Of a stretch of 18,424 nt of DNA, positions 7,243 to 14,844 are shown in pieces; the first letter of the stretch is position 1; the number at the start of each line of letters is the position of its first letter. The stretch comes from Lactobacillus delbrueckii (GTDB lineage Bacteria; Bacillota; Bacilli; Lactobacillales; Lactobacillaceae): the NCBI GenBank assembly GCA_004556255.1, contig SFHY01000013.1, positions 1-18,424 of the forward strand. Direction: 5' to 3'. The notes under the pieces were generated by a model. It was not told where the DNA came from. It did no database searches and saw only the letters and a list, made by a program, of their open reading frames with translations. Position numbers and translations under genes: made by a program.

Positions 7243-8082
7243 ATGAACAAAACCGAATTCTTACTGCGCCTAAAGCTGCAGAAGGGCCTCAGCTATCTCA
7301 AGATATTGCAGGTTATGCAGCAGATGCCCCCAGATGAGGACGTGGACCATGAATGGCTGAACTGCCTGGAATTGCCTGATGAAATCCTCTACCGGGTGGA
7401 GCGGGCCTTTTTAAGTGACCGCTACGAAAGTGCAATTGAAAACTTGCAAAGAAATTTTAAAATAATCAGTTTCTTTGACGATGCTTATCCAGTACGTCTA
7501 AGAGAAATTTATCGGCCGCCAATTCTGCTTTTTGCTAAAGGGGACTTGTCTTTGCTGGAAAAAGAGGTGACGGTGATCGTGGGGTCAAGAACTCCCAGCT
7601 CATATTCCGGCAAGGTGATTGAGAACCTCATGCCGGTTTTACTGAAGAAAAAGCAGGTGATTGCCAGCGGTCTGGCAAAAGGCGTCGACGCCCTGGCCCA
7701 CCAGAATGCCTTGAACTTTGGCGGCAAGACTATCGCGGTCGTGGCTAATGGCCTGAACTATTTTTACCCCCGGGAAAATACCATCCTGCAGCAGCAAATT
7801 GCCTCCCGGGGCCTTCTGCTTAGCGAATACCTGCCTGACACGCCCCCAAGGCCCTTCCGCTTTCCAGAGCGCAACCGGATTCTGGCCGGGATTTGCAAGA
7901 ACGTAATCGTGACGGAAGCCAAAGCCCATTCTGGTTCGTTGATTACGGCAAATTTGGCCTTGCAGGAAAACCGGAATGTTTTCGCTGTTCCAGGCGCCAT
8001 CACCAGCCCCCTGTCGGCGGGTACCAACCAGCTGATTTCAGCCGGGGCAACCCCGGTCATCGACAAGGAAATCGACTTGTAG
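7243..8082 (+). CDS. dprA: DNA processing protein DprA (Smf)
   Basis: DprA binds incoming single-stranded DNA and loads RecA during natural transformation; it is kept in many species not known to be competent. The 279-residue protein has the Rossmann-like DprA core: GSR at 114-116, SGLAKGVDALAH at 142-153, FPERNRI at 207-213, and VTEA with GSLITA at 223-236. A SAM-like N-terminal region of about 80 residues precedes it. The protein ends soon after the core (DKEIDL), so the C-terminal winged-helix domain found in some DprA proteins is absent. The start ATG 7243 has GGAGGT (7230-7235) 7 nt upstream; an earlier in-frame GTG (7228) overlaps that site. The dprA-topA order is conserved with Bacillus, but topA has its own promoter here, and I see no terminator between them. 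Confidence 0.95.
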   Translation: MNKTEFLLRLKLQKGLSYLKILQVMQQMPPDEDVDHEWLNCLELPDEILYRVERAFLSDRYESAIENLQRNFKIISFFDDAYPVRLREIYRPPILLFAKGDLSLLEKEVTVIVGSRTPSSYSGKVIENLMPVLLKKKQVIASGLAKGVDALAHQNALNFGGKTIAVVANGLNYFYPRENTILQQQIASRGLLLSEYLPDTPPRPFRFPERNRILAGICKNVIVTEAKAHSGSLITANLALQENRNVFAVPGAITSPLSAGTNQLISAGATPVIDKEIDL

Positions 8083-8139
8083 AAGATTAAATTCTTGTAA
8101 AAATTGCCTGTCTGCTCCCTTAAGTTAATTTTCTTTTGG

Positions 8140-8168
8140 TTGACAATTCCGGAAATTATTTCTATATT
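8140..8168 (+). promoter_or_regulatory. Sigma-A promoter for topA
   Basis: TTGACA (8140-8145) and TATATT (8163-8168) are separated by exactly 17 bp, close to the vegetative consensus. Transcription would start near 8175, giving a leader of about 34 nt. The spacer contains a perfect 8-bp palindrome, TTCCGGAA (8147-8154), which could be chance or a binding site. topA promoters are often supercoiling-sensitive (general knowledge); nothing here proves it. Confidence 0.85.
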
Positions 8169-8208
8169 GAAGAAGATTTAATTTCAAATTTAGTGAAAGG
8201 GGCATTTG

Positions 8209-10383
8209 ATGCCTGCTACAGCAAAAGAAGACAAGAGCAAGAGCAGTAAAAAGACCACGGCTGCCAAGAAGAGCAGTCCGAAACGGAAAAAGAGCAAGGT
8301 GAAAAAAGACCTGGTTATCGTGGAATCTCCAGCCAAGGCCCACACTATCGAGAAGTACCTGGGCCGGAAATACCACGTAATCGCCTCTAAGGGGCACATC
8401 CGGGACTTGCCAAAGTCCCAGATGGGGGTCGACATTAACCATGATTACCAGCCAAAATACATCTCCATTAGGGGCAAGGGTGACACCATCAAGGAACTGA
8501 AGTCCGAAGCCAAGAAGGCCAATAAAGTCTACCTGGCTTCCGACCCCGACCGGGAAGGGGAAGCTATTGCCTGGCATGTGGCCCATGTTTTGGGCCTGGA
8601 CGAAAAAGAGGCCAACAGGGTAACCTTCAACGAAGTTACCAAGGACGCGGTCAAGGATGCCTTCAACCACGCCCGGACCATCGATATGGACACGGTCAAC
8701 GCCCAGCAGGCCCGCCGGGTCCTGGACCGCTTGGTCGGCTACTCTTTGTCGCCGATTCTCTGGTCCAAGGTCAAGAAGGGCCTGTCAGCCGGCCGAGTAC
8801 AGTCAGTTGCCTTGAAGCTGGTTATCGACCGGGAAAAGGAAATCAAAGCCTTCAAGCCGGTCGAATACTGGACGATTGAAGCGGAATTCGCCAAGGGCAA
8901 GGACAAGTTCCAAGCGTCCTTTTACGGCGAAGACGGCAAGAAGACGGAATTGCCAAATAACGAGGCCGTCCAGAAGCTCCTGGCTAAGTTTGACAAGAAG
9001 CAGCCATTTACGGTCAGCAAGGTAGTTAAAAGAGAAGTCCGCCGGCAGCCAGCCGCGCCGTTTACCACTTCCACCATGCAGCAGGAAGCCAACCGGCGGC
9101 TGAACTTCCGGACTTCAAAGACCATGAACATTGCCCAGCACCTGTATGAAGGGATCAGCCTGGGCAAGGAAGGCACGGTCGGTTTGATCACCTACATGAG
9201 AACCGACTCCAAGCGGATCTCACCTGTTGCCCGCCAGGAAGCAGCCAAGTTTATCGACGAGGAATACGGCAGCGACTTCGCGGTCAAGAAGGAACGCCAC
9301 TTCAAGAACCAGGGCGACGCCCAAGACGCCCACGAAGCTGTCCGGCCAACCAGCGTCTACCGGACGCCTAAGTCCCTGGAAAAGGTTTTGACCAAGGATG
9401 AGCTCCGCCTCTACACCTTGATTTGGAGCCGCTTTGTGGCCAGTGAAATGACCCCGGCCGTCTTTGACACTGTCCGCTACGACTTGACTCAAAACGGGGT
9501 GACCTTTAGAGCCAGCGGGTCAGTCATGAAGTTCGCCGGTTACACCAAGGTTTATGACAACCGGAGTGAAAAGAACGTGGCCCTGCCAGCCCTGGAAGAG
9601 GGCGACGAGGTCAAGCTGACCAAGTCAGACAACAAGCAGCACTTCACCCAGCCGCCGGCCCGCTATACTGAAGCCAGCCTGGTCCGGGCCCTGGAAGAAA
9701 ACGGGGTTGGCCGGCCGTCAACTTACGCGCCGACCATTCAGAACATCCAGTCCCGGAACTATGTCAAGCTGGAAGGCCGGGCAATCATGCCAACTGAACT
9801 GGGTGAGATCGTCGACGGCCTGGTTGAGCAGTTCTTCCCGGACATCACCAGCGTTGACTACACGGCCAAGCTGGAAGATGAACTTGACGAAGTTGAAGAA
9901 GGCAAGAAGGACTGGGTCAGCGTGGTTGACCAGTACTACAAGCCATTCTCCAAGGAATTGGAGAAGGCGGACAGCGAGATTCAGAAGATCCAGATCAAGG
10001 ACCAGCCAGCTGGCTTTGACTGCGAGATCTGCGGAGCGCCGATGCTGGTCAAGATGGGCCGCTATGGTAAGTTCTACGGCTGCTCCCGTTTCCCGGACTG
10101 CCGCCACACCCAGACCATCGTCAAGAAGGTCGGCGTGACCTGCCCGAAGTGCGGGGAAGGCGAAGTTCTGGAAAAGAAGTCCAAGCGGGGCCGGAAATTC
10201 TATGGTTGTTCCCGCTACCCAGACTGCGACTTCGTTTCCTGGGACAAGCCGATCAGCCGGGTCTGCCCGAACGACGGCCACTTCCTGGTCGAAAAGAAGC
10301 GCAAGGATGGCATTGTCGTCCTCTGCCCGAACGGCGACTACAAGGAAGAGCCAAGAGAAGAACAAGGCGAAGAAGCCGAATAA
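8209..10383 (+). CDS. topA: DNA topoisomerase I (type IA)
   Basis: This enzyme relaxes negative supercoils behind polymerases. The 724-residue protein starts with a Lys/Ser-rich tail of about 30 residues. The Toprim domain follows, with VIVESPAKAHTIEKYLG and the acidic triad D112, D114, E116 in SDPDREGEAIAWH. The catalytic Tyr329 lies in LITYMRTDS. The C-terminus has three zinc-ribbon-like units. The first (Cys605, 608, 625, 631) and second (Cys645, 648, 667, 673) have four cysteines each; the third keeps only Cys686 and Cys706, with CPND and CPNGDY replacing the usual CPxC and final Cys. The start ATG 8209 has AGGGG (8198-8202) 6 nt upstream; TTG 8206 is too close to it. The gene has its own promoter and terminator. 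Confidence 0.97.
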   Translation: MPATAKEDKSKSSKKTTAAKKSSPKRKKSKVKKDLVIVESPAKAHTIEKYLGRKYHVIASKGHIRDLPKSQMGVDINHDYQPKYISIRGKGDTIKELKSEAKKANKVYLASDPDREGEAIAWHVAHVLGLDEKEANRVTFNEVTKDAVKDAFNHARTIDMDTVNAQQARRVLDRLVGYSLSPILWSKVKKGLSAGRVQSVALKLVIDREKEIKAFKPVEYWTIEAEFAKGKDKFQASFYGEDGKKTELPNNEAVQKLLAKFDKKQPFTVSKVVKREVRRQPAAPFTTSTMQQEANRRLNFRTSKTMNIAQHLYEGISLGKEGTVGLITYMRTDSKRISPVARQEAAKFIDEEYGSDFAVKKERHFKNQGDAQDAHEAVRPTSVYRTPKSLEKVLTKDELRLYTLIWSRFVASEMTPAVFDTVRYDLTQNGVTFRASGSVMKFAGYTKVYDNRSEKNVALPALEEGDEVKLTKSDNKQHFTQPPARYTEASLVRALEENGVGRPSTYAPTIQNIQSRNYVKLEGRAIMPTELGEIVDGLVEQFFPDITSVDYTAKLEDELDEVEEGKKDWVSVVDQYYKPFSKELEKADSEIQKIQIKDQPAGFDCEICGAPMLVKMGRYGKFYGCSRFPDCRHTQTIVKKVGVTCPKCGEGEVLEKKSKRGRKFYGCSRYPDCDFVSWDKPISRVCPNDGHFLVEKKRKDGIVVLCPNGDYKEEPREEQGEEAE

Positions 10384-10397
10384 GTTGAAAATTAAAG

Positions 10398-10435
10398 CAA
10401 AGATGTCACCAAGGCCCTTGGTGACATCTTTGTTT
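10398..10435 (+). terminator. Intrinsic terminator after topA
   Basis: A long perfect stem of 15 bp (CAAAGATGTCACCAA 10398-10412 with 10418-10432) encloses the loop GGCCC, followed by a short T run. It lies 15 nt after the topA stop and separates topA from trmFO. The short T tail is the only weak point. Confidence 0.82.
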
Positions 10436-10470
10436 AGAGCGTGCGATTAGGCGGGAAAGAGCTTTTTCGG

Positions 10471-10476
10471 TAAAAT
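10471..10476 (+). promoter_or_regulatory. Candidate promoter for trmFO-xerC (-10)
   Basis: TAAAAT (10471-10476) lies downstream of the topA terminator, with a poor -35 candidate TTAGGC (10447-10452) at 18-bp spacing. It is reported because the strong terminator upstream requires a new promoter for trmFO; the exact element is uncertain. Confidence 0.4.
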
Positions 10477-10513
10477 AGCAAGTAGATAATTTTTAAGCGA
10501 AGGATTGAAACAA

Positions 10514-11833
10514 ATGACAGAAAAAGTTACTGTAATCGGCGCCGGGTTAGCCGGCAGCGAAGCAGCCTGGCAGCTGGCTAAAAGAGGGATCAAGGTCGAC
10601 TTGTACGAAATGCGGCCAAAGAAAATGACTCCGGCCCATGAAAGCGGCAATTTCGCGGAATTAGTCTGCACCAACTCCATGCGGTCCAACCAGCTCTCAA
10701 ACGCCGTTGGCCTCTTGAAAGAAGAAATGCGGCAGATGGACTCCTTGATCATGCAAGCCGCTGATGCCTGCCAGGTGCCAGCCGGCGGGGCACTAGCCGT
10801 TGACCGGGAGCTTTTCTCCAAGTACGTGACCGACAAATTGACCAGCCTGCCGGAAGTGACCATCCATGATGAAGAAATCACTGACCTGCCAAAAGAAGGC
10901 ATCACTGTTATCGCGACCGGTCCTTTGACTAGCGACAGCCTGGCAGAAAAGATCCAGGACTTTGAAGGCACCGAAAGCCTCCACTTCTTTGACGCGGCCG
11001 CCCCAATCATCGCGGCTGACTCCATTGACATGGACATCGTTTACAAGAAGAGCCGGTATGACCGGGGCGAAGCCGCCTACCTCAACTGCCCGATGACCAA
11101 GGAAGAATACGACCGCTTTGCCAATGCCCTGGTTCACGCGGAAACTGCTGAAATGCACGGCTTTGAAAACAGCGAGGTCTTTGAAGGCTGCATGCCGATC
11201 GAAGTCATGGCGGCCCGGGGGGCCAAGACCATGCTCTTTGGTCCTTTAAAGCCAGTCGGCCTGGAGAACCCGAAGGACGGCAAGACTCCTTACGCTGTCG
11301 TCCAGCTCCGCCAGGACAACGCTGCTGCCTCCATGTACAATATCGTGGGCTTCCAGACCCACCTCAAGTACGGGGAACAAAAGCGGGTCTTCCAAATGAT
11401 TCCTGGCCTGGAAAACGCCCGCTTCGTCCGCTACGGCAAGATGCACCGGAACACCTACATGGCCAGCCCGGAAGTTTTAAAGGCCAGCTATGAAGCCAAA
11501 AAGCGGCCGGGCCTCTTCTTTGCCGGCCAGATGACCGGGGTGGAAGGCTACGTGGAAAGTGCCGGCAGCGGCCTGGTCGCCGGGATTAACGCGGCTAGAG
11601 AAGCACTGGGGCAAGAGACGGTTGAATTCCCGGTAACCACTGCCCTTGGCTCTATGGCTCACTACATCACGACCACTGATGCCAAGCACTTCCAGCCAAT
11701 GAACGCCAGCTTTGCCTTGATTCCGGGCCTGGAGGGCAAGAAGATCAGAAACAAGCGCGAGCGCCACGAAAAGATCAGCGAACGGGGCCTGGCCGACCTG
11801 GCCGCCTTTAAGGCAGAGAAGCTGGCTGACTAA
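10514..11833 (+). CDS. trmFO: Methylenetetrahydrofolate-tRNA-(uracil-5-)-methyltransferase TrmFO
   Basis: TrmFO makes ribothymidine at position 54 of the T-loop in tRNA, using methylene-tetrahydrofolate and FADH2. The 439-residue protein has the N-terminal FAD-binding motif GAGLAG (9-14) with the following acidic end of the second strand (LYEMRP). Two cysteines important in the Bacillus enzyme are present: Cys52 in FAELVCTNSMRSNQ and Cys226 in EGCMPIE. The C-terminal FAD segment GQMTGVEGYVESAGSGLVAGINAA is also intact. The tRNA-Gln in this window has the TTCGAAT T-loop that would be its substrate. The start ATG 10514 has AAGGA (10500-10504) 9 nt upstream; TTG 10505 is too close to it. The stop overlaps the xerC start (TAATG), matching the Bacillus trmFO-codV pairing. 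Confidence 0.96.
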   Translation: MTEKVTVIGAGLAGSEAAWQLAKRGIKVDLYEMRPKKMTPAHESGNFAELVCTNSMRSNQLSNAVGLLKEEMRQMDSLIMQAADACQVPAGGALAVDRELFSKYVTDKLTSLPEVTIHDEEITDLPKEGITVIATGPLTSDSLAEKIQDFEGTESLHFFDAAAPIIAADSIDMDIVYKKSRYDRGEAAYLNCPMTKEEYDRFANALVHAETAEMHGFENSEVFEGCMPIEVMAARGAKTMLFGPLKPVGLENPKDGKTPYAVVQLRQDNAAASMYNIVGFQTHLKYGEQKRVFQMIPGLENARFVRYGKMHRNTYMASPEVLKASYEAKKRPGLFFAGQMTGVEGYVESAGSGLVAGINAAREALGQETVEFPVTTALGSMAHYITTTDAKHFQPMNASFALIPGLEGKKIRNKRERHEKISERGLADLAAFKAEKLAD

Positions 11834-12720
11834 TGACCCTTGAAGAGCAGTTTCTTTCCTACCTGAAAAACGAGCGCTCTTACAGCCCCAAAACCGTCCT
11901 GGCCTACCAAAAGGACCTGGCAGCAGCTAAGAAATTCTGGCAGGAAAACGGGGGCTTTGCCGGCTGGGAGCAAATTTCCCGCCGGGACCTGGAAATTTAC
12001 CTGCAGGCAAGCGGGCAAAAGCTGGCTGCCAGCACTTTGTCCCGGAAGTTATCCAGTTTAAAGTCTTTTTACCGCTTTTTAACCAGGCGAGGCTTGGTCA
12101 AAGCAGACCCGACCGTGGCCATTCAGCTTAGGCGGGGGGAGAAAAAGCTGCCGGAATTTTTCTACCAGGATGAAGTCGGCCAGGTCATCCGCTCGCTAAA
12201 CGATGGCAAACCGTTAACAGTCCGCAACCGGGCAATTGTAGCGCTTTTTTACGCGACCGGGATGCGGCTGAGCGAACTGACTGACTTGAAAATCCAGCAG
12301 CTTGACCTGGAAAACGGCATGATTTTGGTGCACGGCAAGGGCAATAAGGACCGCTATGTCTTTTTTGACCAAGAGAGCAAAAAGTACTTGGAGGAATATC
12401 TGCAAGCGGCCCGGCCAAGTTTATTGAAAAATGAGCCAGATACCGGGGCAGTTTTTTTAAACAAGCTCGGCAGGCCAATTTCCAGCCGGGGGATTGCCAA
12501 AGCCGTCCAGCAAATTTTTCAAAAAGCAGGCTTGACGGCTGCTGCCCACCCCCATGAACTCCGCCACAGCTTCGCCACCGCCATGCTCAACAACGGGGCG
12601 GACCTCAGGAGCGTGCAGGAGCTCTTGGGCCATGAGGACTTGTCTACAACCCAGATCTATACTCATGTCAGCATGCAGCATCTCACGGCGGAATATCGCC
12701 AGCATTTTCCCCGAAAATGA
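11833..12720 (+). CDS. xerC: Tyrosine recombinase XerC (CodV)
   Basis: XerC and its partner XerD resolve chromosome dimers at dif. The 295-residue protein has an N-terminal SAM-like core-binding domain (about 1-95; SYSPKTVLAYQKDL) and a C-terminal catalytic domain with every active-site residue: Arg145 (ATGMRLSEL), Lys169 (HGKGNKDR), His241 and Arg244 (HELRHSFA), His267 (LLGHEDLSTTQ) and nucleophile Tyr276 (IYTH). Its place between trmFO and hslV identifies it as the CodV/XerC orthologue rather than a phage integrase. The start ATG overlaps the trmFO stop by 1 nt, so it depends on trmFO transcription and probably on translational coupling. No attachment site or mobile-element boundary is nearby. 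Confidence 0.95.
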   Translation: MTLEEQFLSYLKNERSYSPKTVLAYQKDLAAAKKFWQENGGFAGWEQISRRDLEIYLQASGQKLAASTLSRKLSSLKSFYRFLTRRGLVKADPTVAIQLRRGEKKLPEFFYQDEVGQVIRSLNDGKPLTVRNRAIVALFYATGMRLSELTDLKIQQLDLENGMILVHGKGNKDRYVFFDQESKKYLEEYLQAARPSLLKNEPDTGAVFLNKLGRPISSRGIAKAVQQIFQKAGLTAAAHPHELRHSFATAMLNNGADLRSVQELLGHEDLSTTQIYTHVSMQHLTAEYRQHFPRK

Positions 12721-12727
12721 GGAAAAG

Positions 12728-12736
12728 TGTTATTAT
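12728..12736 (+). promoter_or_regulatory. Extended -10 promoter for hslVU
   Basis: TGTTATTAT, an extended -10 (TGT plus TATTAT), lies just after the xerC stop; transcription would begin near 12743. A hairpin (12749-12771) would then sit at the very 5' end of the hslVU transcript. No CtsR or CIRCE operator is recognisable nearby. Confidence 0.5.
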
Positions 12737-12748
12737 GAAAATGGTTGG

Positions 12749-12773
12749 AAAGCGGCAATCATTTCCGCTTTTT
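12749..12773 (+). terminator. Hairpin with T tract between xerC and hslV
   Basis: AAAGCGG (12749-12755) pairs with CCGCTTT (12765-12771) around a 9-nt loop, and the T run continues to 12773. It could terminate read-through from trmFO-xerC. If the hslVU promoter at 12728-12736 is used, it would instead be a 5' leader hairpin, since it is too near the start site to act as an ordinary terminator. Confidence 0.5.
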
Positions 12774-12828
12774 AGCAAGATTTTTAAATAACGCGAGCAA
12801 TAGAAAAGCAAACAAACGGAGGAAGAAA

Positions 12829-13362
12829 ATGACAACGATTTGTTCAGTAAAATACAATGGCCAGACGGCGATTGCCGGCGACGGCCAGGTGACCCTGGGC
12901 AAGAGCATCATCGCCAAGACCACGGCCAAGAAGATCCGCCGCATTTACCACGACCAAGTGGTGATCGGCTTTGCCGGCGGGGTGGCAGATGCCGTCAGCC
13001 TGCAGGAAATGCTGGAGGGAAAGCTGGAAAGCTACAGCGGCGACTTGCGCCGGGCAGCCGTGGAAATGGCCCAGTCCTGGCGGAAAGACCCGGCTTTGCA
13101 GAAATTGGAAGCCATGGTCATTGCTTTTAACGACCAGGACCTGCTCTTGATTTCCGGCAACGGGGAAGTGCTCGAACCAGACGAGAGCGTGGTAGCCATC
13201 GGCTCAGGCGGCTACTATGCCCAGGCAGCGGCTGTGGGGATGCTCCGGCATGCCAGCGGGATGACGGCCAGTGAAATCGCCAAGGAAGCAGTCAACATCG
13301 CTGCGGACATCGATGTCTTTACCGACCACGAGATTGTTACGGATGAAATCGAGGAAAAATAG
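12829..13362 (+). CDS. hslV: ATP-dependent protease subunit HslV (ClpQ/CodW)
   Basis: HslV is the proteasome-like peptidase that forms a double hexamer opened by HslU. The 177-residue protein starts MTTICSVKYNG; removal of Met exposes the N-terminal Thr nucleophile. The Ntn-hydrolase core follows with AGDGQVTLG, GFAGGVADA and AIGSGGYYAQAAA, as in the proteasome-like fold. I chose ATG 12829 because GGAGG (12818-12822) is 6 nt upstream and only this start places the Thr at residue 2. An in-frame extension back to 12745 has no ribosome site and would block the active site. hslU follows 2 nt after the stop. Bacillus ClpQ carries a Ser extension at this end (recalled family knowledge); here the Thr form is seen. 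Confidence 0.96.
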   Translation: MTTICSVKYNGQTAIAGDGQVTLGKSIIAKTTAKKIRRIYHDQVVIGFAGGVADAVSLQEMLEGKLESYSGDLRRAAVEMAQSWRKDPALQKLEAMVIAFNDQDLLLISGNGEVLEPDESVVAIGSGGYYAQAAAVGMLRHASGMTASEIAKEAVNIAADIDVFTDHEIVTDEIEEK

Positions 13363-13364
13363 GG

Positions 13365-14759
13365 ATGAGAGAGAAAACGCCAAAGCAGATCGTTGACCTG
13401 CTGGACAAGTACATCGTCGGGCAGAATGAGGCCAAGAAGTCCGTGGCTATCGCCCTGTACAACCGCTACCGCCGGGCCCAGCTGCCAGAAGACGTGCAAA
13501 AGGACATTACGCCGAAGAACATTTTGATGGCCGGGCCAACTGGGGTCGGGAAGACGGAAATCGCCCGCCGCCTGGCGGACATCGTCGACGCGCCTTTCGT
13601 CAAGGTTGAGGCTACCAAGTTTACCGAAGTCGGCTACGTGGGCCGGGATGTTGAATCCATGGTCCGGGACCTGGCTAATGAAGCTGTCCGGATCGTGGAA
13701 AAAGAAGAATTTGCCAAGGTTGAAGGCCAGGCCATCCGCCAGGCCAACAAGACCCTGGTCCGCCTGCTGGTGCCGGGCGTTAAGCGCAACAACCGGCAAA
13801 ACCAGATGCAGCAGATGCAGGAAATGATGCAGAGCCTGCTGGCTGGCGGCGGGATGCCGGAAGAAACAGAAGAAGTCACCGATGAGATCAGAAACCAAAG
13901 ACTCAGCGTGGCTGAAAAGCTGGACCGGGGGCTTTTGGAAAACGAAGAAGTCACCATCGAAGTTGAACAAGCTCCAAAGGCCAACCCAATGGGCGACATG
14001 ATGGGGCAGATGGGGATGGACATGTCTAGCATGCTGGGCGACATGCTTCCTAAGAAGAAGGTCAAGCGGACCCTGCCAGTCAGCCAGGCCAGAAAGCTTT
14101 TGGTCCAAGAAGAAGAAAAGAAGCTGGTCAACTATGACGACATCTACCAAAAGGCCATGGACCGGGCCGGGCAGAGCGGGATCATCTTCATCGACGAAAT
14201 CGACAAGATTACCGCGGCTGACAAGCGCAACTCCGCCGGCGTCTCAAGAGAAGGGGTGCAAAGAGACATCCTGCCGATCGTTGAAGGCTCAACCGTAAGC
14301 ACTAAGTACGGTCCGCTTTCAACCGACCATATCCTCTTTATCGCGGCCGGGGCCTTTGCTGAAAGCAAGCCAAGCGACCTGATTCCGGAACTGCAGGGCC
14401 GGTTCCCGATCAGAGTTGAGCTGGACGCCTTGACCAAGGATGACTTCGTCAGAATCTTGAAGGACCCGCAAAACTCCCTCTTAAAGCAGTACATTGCCTT
14501 GCTGAAGGCTGACGGGGTTGACCTGGTCTTCACGGCTGAAGCGGTCGACAAGATTGCTGAAATTGCCTTTGAAGTCAACCAGGGGACGGACAATATCGGT
14601 GCCCGCCGTCTGGCGACGATCTTGGAGAAGCTGCTGGAAGAAGTTCTCTATGAAGGGCCGGACATGGAAATGGGGCAAATCACCATCACCCAAGCCTATG
14701 TCGAACAGAAATTGAGCGATATCGTCAAGAACAAGGACTTGACCAAGTTCATCCTGTAA
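13365..14759 (+). CDS. hslU: ATP-dependent protease ATPase subunit HslU (ClpY/CodX)
   Basis: HslU is the AAA+ unfoldase that feeds substrates into HslV. The 464-residue protein has IVGQNEAKKSVAIALYNR, Walker A GPTGVGKT (57-64), a long intermediate (I) domain of about 110-245, Walker B IIFIDEID (273-280), the arginine-finger region FPIRVEL, and the docking tail ending KFIL that inserts between HslV subunits. The I domain is rich in Met and Gln (about residues 145-165 and 207-226), as in other Firmicutes ClpY. The start ATG lies 2 nt after the hslV stop with GAGG (13351-13354) inside hslV, so the pair is coupled. No clear terminator follows. In Bacillus codY comes next; here it does not. Confidence 0.96.
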   Translation: MREKTPKQIVDLLDKYIVGQNEAKKSVAIALYNRYRRAQLPEDVQKDITPKNILMAGPTGVGKTEIARRLADIVDAPFVKVEATKFTEVGYVGRDVESMVRDLANEAVRIVEKEEFAKVEGQAIRQANKTLVRLLVPGVKRNNRQNQMQQMQEMMQSLLAGGGMPEETEEVTDEIRNQRLSVAEKLDRGLLENEEVTIEVEQAPKANPMGDMMGQMGMDMSSMLGDMLPKKKVKRTLPVSQARKLLVQEEEKKLVNYDDIYQKAMDRAGQSGIIFIDEIDKITAADKRNSAGVSREGVQRDILPIVEGSTVSTKYGPLSTDHILFIAAGAFAESKPSDLIPELQGRFPIRVELDALTKDDFVRILKDPQNSLLKQYIALLKADGVDLVFTAEAVDKIAEIAFEVNQGTDNIGARRLATILEKLLEEVLYEGPDMEMGQITITQAYVEQKLSDIVKNKDLTKFIL

Positions 14760-14771
14760 AGGGAAAGATTT

Positions 14772-14802
14772 TTGGCAAATTGTTCTTGAATTAGTGTAAA
14801 AT
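14772..14802 (+). promoter_or_regulatory. Candidate promoter for the aldose epimerase gene
   Basis: TTGGCA (14772-14777) and TAAAAT (14797-14802) are 19 bp apart, slightly longer than ideal. The element lies between hslU and the epimerase gene, leaving a leader of about 35 nt. Read-through from hslVU is also possible, because no terminator hairpin is seen after hslU. Confidence 0.5.
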
Positions 14803-14844
14803 GCGATTGAGTTTAGAAAAAATAAGAGGATTAAGGGGCAAATA

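Noticed and set aside
8125..8670. Minus-strand frame of 181 codons across the topA promoter and start
   Set aside because: It overlaps a strong topA promoter and the topA N-terminus on the other strand and has no recognisable domain; the Phe/Leu-rich end is the reverse complement of the Lys-rich tail.
9718..10365. Open minus-strand frame of 215 codons opposite topA
   Set aside because: It is antisense to the zinc-ribbon part of topA, with no ribosome site or recognisable domain.
11833..12720. Tyrosine recombinase as a phage or island integrase
   Set aside because: Length, sequence and its place between trmFO and hslV fit housekeeping XerC; no attachment-site repeats or mobile genes are nearby, and the tRNA-Gln 5.6 kb away shows no duplicated end within the window.
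12745..12828. In-frame upstream extension of hslV
   Set aside because: It has no Shine-Dalgarno, contains the T-tract hairpin, and would bury the Thr that must be N-terminal; ATG 12829 has an ideal ribosome site.
12721..12828. CtsR or HrcA (CIRCE) operator upstream of hslVU
   Set aside because: I looked for GGTCAAA tandem repeats and the CIRCE inverted repeat because HslVU is a stress protease in many bacteria; neither is present.
13215..14150. Open minus-strand frame of 311 codons opposite hslV-hslU
   Set aside because: It is antisense to two well-supported genes, and its translation is a shadow rich in His, Leu and Asp with no family pattern. Long antisense frames are expected from this codon bias.
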